A stretch of DNA of 16,169 nt from Bacteroides sp. UBA939 (lineage in GTDB: Bacteria > Bacteroidota > Bacteroidia > Bacteroidales > Bacteroidaceae), in NCBI RefSeq assembly GCF_002293435.1, contig NZ_DBDF01000091.1:1-16169 (forward strand), written 5' to 3'. How positions within the stretch are numbered: the stretch's first letter is position 1; each line of letters starts with the position of its first letter. A program made the position numbers and the translations under genes. The notes beneath the pieces were generated by a model, which saw only the letters and a program-made list of their open reading frames with translations, did not search any database and was not told where the DNA came from. Positions 12,983-16,169 of the stretch are shown here, piece by piece.

Positions 12983-13540
12983 ATGAAAAAGTTTAGATGC
13001 ACAGTATGCGGTTATGTACATGAAGGTGATGCCGCTCCGGAGAAATGCCCATTATGTAAAGCTCCTGCCAGCAAGTTTGTAGAAGTAGTAGAAGCCACCC
13101 AAGACGGTCCTTTGACTTTTGCCGACGAACATGTTATTGGAGTAGCTAAAGGTTGCGACGATGAAATGATTAAAGACCTGAATAATCACTTCATGGGCGA
13201 ATGTACGGAAGTTGGTATGTACCTGGCCATGAGCCGTCAGGCTGACCGCGAAGGTTATCCTGAAATCGCAGAAGCATTCAAGCGTTACGCTTGGGAAGAA
13301 GCAGAACATGCTTCCAAGTTTGCCGAACTGCTGGGTGATTGTGTATGGGATACAAAAACAAACCTTGAAAAGAGAATGAATGCAGAATCAGGCGCTTGCG
13401 AAGATAAGAAGCGCATTGCTACTCGTGCCAAAGCATTGAACTTGGACGCTATCCACGATACAGTTCATGAAATGGCAAAGGATGAAGCCCGTCATGGTAA
13501 AGGCTTTGAAGGTCTGTACAACCGTTACTTCAAGAAATAA
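12983..13540 (+). CDS. rbr: Rubrerythrin with N-terminal rubredoxin domain (reverse type)
   Basis: This 185-aa cytoplasmic NAD(P)H-linked peroxidase is used by anaerobes to reduce H2O2. Its domain order is reversed compared with classic rubrerythrin. A rubredoxin-type Fe(Cys)4 site comes first (Cys6/Cys9 and Cys22/Cys25, in C-T-V-C-G-Y and C-P-L-C), and the four-helix ferritin-like diiron domain follows (about 55-183). Diiron ligand candidates are Glu73, Glu106 and His109 in W-E-E-A-E-H-A, then Glu163 and His171 in H-E-M-A-K-D-E-A-R-H-G. Length and order match the reverse rubrerythrins. It is co-directional with the perR-like gene and has no promoter box in the 46-bp gap, so it is probably co-transcribed and induced by peroxide. 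A terminator follows at 13568. Confidence 0.93.
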   Translation: MKKFRCTVCGYVHEGDAAPEKCPLCKAPASKFVEVVEATQDGPLTFADEHVIGVAKGCDDEMIKDLNNHFMGECTEVGMYLAMSRQADREGYPEIAEAFKRYAWEEAEHASKFAELLGDCVWDTKTNLEKRMNAESGACEDKKRIATRAKALNLDAIHDTVHEMAKDEARHGKGFEGLYNRYFKK

Positions 13541-13567
13541 ATATCTTTTAGATTAATAGAGACAGAG

Positions 13568-13604
13568 AAGGTTGCCGGATAAATCCCGGTGACCTTTTTG
13601 TTTT
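13568..13604 (+). terminator. Terminator after rubrerythrin
   Basis: AAGGTTGCCGG (13568-13578) pairs with CCGGTGACCTT (13586-13596) through an 11-bp stem with two G-U pairs, 7-nt loop, followed by TTTGTTTT. Confidence 0.88.
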
Positions 13605-13648
13605 CCCCATCACGGCACCTGATTGAAGAAAAAAGCTTTTCTTTGGAT

Positions 13649-13675
13649 AATCTGTGCAATCCGCGTAATCCGCGC
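13649..13675 (+). repeat. Three-unit 9-bp tandem repeat
   Basis: Units AATCTGTGC, AATCCGCGT and AATCCGCGC follow one another directly. Similar short AATCnGnGn strings are often seen between Bacteroides genes (recalled, not checked). No role can be assigned. Confidence 0.5.
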
Positions 13676-13940
13676 CTAAAATCTAAATTATCATATATAA
13701 TTCCATAAAGCTATTCTACTATCAAAATAATACCATATTCTTTATTTTTGTAACTCACCTCTTTTTCGAGAATCTCATTATAGAATATATTATGAATAGA
13801 ATAAGAATAACGATACACTATTTCCGCAGATTACTCCATATTTGAGGGGTGTTTATGCAAAAAAGCTCAACTACCTACAAGTAAAACGATGACTACGTAA
13901 ACAACTAATTATAGGTAAATGAGTAAGCAGCTGTTCATAA
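13676..13940. other. A+T-rich spacer, no gene seen
   Basis: I found no credible gene here. The region after the rubrerythrin terminator is A+T rich and has stops in all frames. A minus-strand string from 13937 gives short hydrophobic pieces broken by two stops (MNSCLLIYL, then LVVYVVIVLLVGS), which could be a decayed peptide gene but is too short to call. Confidence 0.4.
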
Positions 13941-14100
13941 TTACCATTTACTGATTTTCGTTTGCATATTTCCCGGCATACAAGTCTCAGTGCGGAAATA
14001 TCGCATTCTCGGCGGATTAAAAATACAATTTGTCAATTTGATATTAGCAACAGCCCCCCCGAAATGGTTATCCGCTATGATAGCACTGAATGATAATTTA
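13941..14100 (-). pseudogene. Possible 3' remnant of an unknown gene
   Basis: Directly after the AAA-ATPase stop, another minus-strand frame stays open for over 50 codons (SFSAIIADNHFGGAVANIKL then TNCIFNPPRMRYFRTETC) and ends at TAA (13941-13943). The composition looks protein-like, but there is no ATG near its beginning; the only earlier start would be a TTG at 14123 inside the ATPase gene. It contains a run of seven G (C7 on the plus strand), a frameshift-prone site. I do not recognise the family. It may be the tail of a gene displaced by insertion or deletion, or chance. Confidence 0.3.
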
Positions 14101-15648
14101 TCATTCCACCAGCCACTTCTCAATATTACGGGTCTCGGCGGAGAAGTTTACGCCAATCTTGAATAGCTGTCGGGAATCCTGCTCAAACGGACGGGCATAC
14201 TGCTTTTCTTCTATCTGTTGCAGGGCTTCTTCCGCTGTGCCGTCCAGCTTGAACTCCATGACGTAGATGAACTTATCCGTTTGAAGTACTAAGTCAATGC
14301 GACCGGCACCGGTGTGGTATTCCGCCTTCACATAAAAACCTACCAACTTGAAGACAATGAACAGAACGTTTTGATAGTGCAGTTCCAAGTCTCGAATCAA
14401 TTCATAAGGGGTATCGGAGAAGAAACTTTGCAGGCGATGGAAGAAAGCATCACAATCACCTGCACGAACTTCCTGGACAAACTTCTGTATTTCAAAAGAA
14501 GATTCTACAGCATCGGTATTGGCATAGAAAGGAAGCAGGAATTTAATAAAGCCTTCTTCCACTTCACGGTTGGGGAAGCCCAGACTATACATTCCAAACT
14601 CCGGATCATACCCTTTTATAGTAAGGTATCCACTCTGATAAATTACAGGAATCGGATTAGTGGAAGTGGAATCAATACTGTTCAGCATATCGGCGCTCGT
14701 TTTCTCATGCGTTATCCGTTCCAGGTTGTAACGATGCTTTTTCAGTAGTTCTACCAGGTAGGTAGGCGTACCGGTCTCGAACCAGTAACTGTCGAATTCC
14801 ATACTGGCGAATGTATTGAGTAAGCTGAACGGATTATAGATACCTATTGAGTCGGGCGCAAAGTGATAGCCGTCATAATATTCTTTCAGCTTACTGCAAA
14901 CCCCTTCATACGTCATCCCACGGGCATCGGCCAATTCATGAAGTTCCGCTTCCAGATTATCATGCAACTCCTGTTCGCTTATGCCACAAATATCCACGAA
15001 CTGACTGCGCATGGAAATATCCCTCAGGTTGTTCAGGTCGCTGAAGACGCTCACCTTGCCAAACTTGGTTACACCTGTCAGCATAGCAAACTTGATGTAG
15101 CCGTCCATCGACTTCATTACACCATAAAATGCCTTCAATATATCCCGGTATTCTTCCTGCAATTCATTCCTTCCGATAGTTTGCAGCATGGGTTTATCAT
15201 ACTCATCCACAAGAATTACTACCGGCTGCCCGGTTTTCCCGGCAGCCAGCCGGATAAGGGTGACAAGGCGGTCGTCCACGGTTTCGTCACTGGAGCATGA
15301 ACCGTATTGGGCTTCATACACAAGCAGTTGGCGGTCTATCAAACGAATCAAATCATTGTTTGTATCGAACTTCTTGGCATTCAGGTCTAAATGAATAACC
15401 GGATGTCTCGTCCAGTCCTTCTCCAACTGCTCCATTGCTAGCCCTTCGAAGAGTTCTTTCTTTCCCTGGAAGTAAGCCGCGAGCGTAGAAATAAGCAGGC
15501 TCTTGCCGAAGCGGCGGGGGCGGCTGAGGAAATAATAATTGCCGGTCTTCACCAGTTTATGAATCAAGGCGGTTTTATCTATATAGAAATAGCCCTCTCT
15601 GCGGAGTTTCTCAAAATTCTGGATACCGATAGGATAAAGTTTACTCAT
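14101..15648 (-). CDS. AAA-ATPase-like / PD-(D/E)XK nuclease-fold protein (DUF1703 type)
   Basis: This 515-aa protein has the two-domain build common in Bacteroides. The N-terminal AAA-ATPase-like domain starts with the family hallmark Y-P-I-G-I-Q-N-F-E-K-L-R and Y-F-Y-I-D-K-T. It has a P-loop variant S-R-P-R-R-F-G-K-S (42-50) and Walker B V-V-I-L-V-D-E-Y-D-K-P (Asp148-Glu149). The C-terminal PD-(D/E)XK-like domain keeps the core G-R-I-D-L-V-L (Asp452) and V-M-E-F-K-L-D (Glu465, Lys467), so nuclease residues are intact. Biological role is unsettled; these genes multiply within genomes and have been linked to mobile or defence functions without proof. It is monocistronic with its own promoter at 15679 and is not next to known defence genes here. 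Confidence 0.9.
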   Translation of the reverse strand: MSKLYPIGIQNFEKLRREGYFYIDKTALIHKLVKTGNYYFLSRPRRFGKSLLISTLAAYFQGKKELFEGLAMEQLEKDWTRHPVIHLDLNAKKFDTNNDLIRLIDRQLLVYEAQYGSCSSDETVDDRLVTLIRLAAGKTGQPVVILVDEYDKPMLQTIGRNELQEEYRDILKAFYGVMKSMDGYIKFAMLTGVTKFGKVSVFSDLNNLRDISMRSQFVDICGISEQELHDNLEAELHELADARGMTYEGVCSKLKEYYDGYHFAPDSIGIYNPFSLLNTFASMEFDSYWFETGTPTYLVELLKKHRYNLERITHEKTSADMLNSIDSTSTNPIPVIYQSGYLTIKGYDPEFGMYSLGFPNREVEEGFIKFLLPFYANTDAVESSFEIQKFVQEVRAGDCDAFFHRLQSFFSDTPYELIRDLELHYQNVLFIVFKLVGFYVKAEYHTGAGRIDLVLQTDKFIYVMEFKLDGTAEEALQQIEEKQYARPFEQDSRQLFKIGVNFSAETRNIEKWLVE

Positions 15649-15678
15649 ATATTGCGGCGTTTATAGTAAGTACATGCG

Positions 15679-15686
15679 CAAAGATA
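15679..15686 (-). promoter_or_regulatory. -7 box for AAA-ATPase gene
   Basis: Read on the minus strand this is TATCTTTG, an exact TAnnTTTG match, 30 bp before the ATG at 15648. Confidence 0.65.
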
Positions 15687-15729
15687 ACCAAAACTAATTG
15701 ATATCATCTAAATTCTGTTGAAGAAATAG

Positions 15730-15805
15730 CAGGGGCTTACCGGCCGCTATGCCCCTGGTACATACAGGAGGGCTTCTTCTTAAGCCTCGCGCGCGTACGT
15801 GCGTG
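15730..15805. other. Structured GC-rich spacer: two hairpins plus alternating Pu/Py tract
   Basis: Three features sit back to back. A perfect 7-bp stem CAGGGGC/GCCCCTG (15730-15736 and 15751-15757) has a 14-nt loop. A smaller stem GGGCTT/AAGCCT (15770-15787) follows. Then comes an 18-bp strictly alternating pyrimidine-purine run at 15788-15805, rich in CG steps and able in principle to adopt Z-DNA. Its G+C content contrasts with the A+T-rich spacers elsewhere. A plus-strand frame of 75 codons crosses it (15749-15976) but has no recognisable domain. Confidence 0.5.
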
Positions 15806-15944
15806 AGCGCATTCCGGCATGTTGTTTTGGTTCTTCGTCACTTTAGGTGCAAGCAAATTGCTTCAAACTCTTTATTCATCGTGGTTTTAGAAGAAATTAC
15901 ATCTTCTGTTTTTTACGCGATCACCATTAACCCACATTGCTCCC

Positions 15945-16169
15945 TCACCCCCGTTTTCTTTGCCGTAAGGGAATGATTTTCTTGTTGGGAGGGTGCGCTG
16001 GGTGCACTACAAATTTTCGTCTTTTGATTGGATTTTCTTTCAATTTCAATGCTTCATACAGTTCTTTCACCTGTTCATTGGGCTCCGTAGATTGTCTTAT
16101 TTCTACTATCGCCCCATCCTGGCGAACTACCTGATTGCTAATAACCTTTTGCGTTTGTAACACGCGAAC
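15945..16169 (-). CDS. Unrecognised basic protein, C-terminal part (runs off window)
   Basis: The frame is open to the right edge of the window, so its true start is probably outside; the first possible start inside is a GTG at 16161-16163. The visible 74 codons contain a likely helix (E-Q-V-K-E-L-Y-E-A-L-K-L-K-E-N) and a strongly basic, proline-containing tail (P-I-K-R-R-K-F, then N-K-K-I-I-P-L-R-Q-R-K-R-G), which suggests nucleic acid contact. I do not recognise the family. The stop is TGA at 15945-15947. The downstream spacer separates it from the AAA-ATPase gene. Confidence 0.5.
   Translation of the reverse strand, partial: VRVLQTQKVISNQVVRQDGAIVEIRQSTEPNEQVKELYEALKLKENPIKRRKFVVHPAHPPNKKIIPLRQRKRG

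Noticed and set aside
14101..15648. AAA-ATPase/nuclease protein as part of a defence island
   Set aside because: No toxin, restriction or other defence gene lies beside it, and such genes are scattered singly in Bacteroides genomes.
15749..15976. 75-codon plus-strand open frame across the GC-rich spacer
   Set aside because: It has no recognisable domain, no clear ribosome site, and runs through hairpins and the end of the minus-strand gene; composition can be explained by G+C content.

Overview
The window is a stretch of chromosome from a Bacteroides-type member of the Bacteroidales. The evidence is moderate A+T content, repeated copies of the Bacteroides -7 promoter box TAnnTTTG in front of genes, and typical Bacteroides families: BF3164-like propeller lipoproteins, an HU-HIG DNA-binding protein, an AAA-ATPase/PD-(D/E)XK (DUF1703-type) protein, and a PerR-type Fur regulator next to rubrerythrin. 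The species cannot be named from this sequence. No tRNA, rRNA, CRISPR array or intact mobile element was seen.

Layout. (1) Positions 1-1421, minus strand: a decaying lipoprotein locus with a promoter, a possible frameshifted small exported peptide, one full propeller lipoprotein and one truncated lipoprotein. (2) 1422-2467: a gene-poor stretch with a transposase N-terminus remnant, then a lone HU-HIG gene with a tandem 20-bp repeat and promoter upstream and a strong terminator downstream. (3) 2482-7193, plus strand: five co-directional genes that look like one redox operon. They encode a cytoplasmic DUF362 protein carrying two [4Fe-4S] motifs, an ECF-transporter S-component-like membrane protein, a small phosphoribosyltransferase, a DUF362 protein with a twin-arginine leader, and a NapH-like membrane ferredoxin fused to a NapG-like multi-cluster ferredoxin. 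(4) 7316-9893: a patatin-like phospholipase and a cytoplasmic GH13 glycosidase, 6 bp apart. (5) 9894-10415: gene-free but structured, with a dispersed repeat, a probable small RNA ending in a strong terminator, and inverted repeats. (6) 10416-12341, minus: glutamine-dependent NAD+ synthetase. (7) 12461-13604, plus: PerR-like repressor and rubrerythrin, a peroxide-defence pair with a palindromic operator candidate just downstream of the promoter. (8) 13605-14100: spacer with a three-unit 9-bp repeat and a gene remnant. (9) 14101-15648, minus: AAA-ATPase/nuclease-fold protein, then a structured GC-rich spacer and the 3' end of an unrecognised basic protein at the window edge.

The best candidate for an undescribed system is the five-gene cluster at 2519-7193. 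Cluster-bearing proteins in the cytoplasm, in the membrane and possibly in the periplasm sit beside a small-molecule uptake component and a PRPP-using enzyme. A working inference is an electron-transfer route that uses, or salvages, a nucleobase-like or vitamin-like compound. The sequence shows the parts, but it does not show the substrate or prove that they act together.
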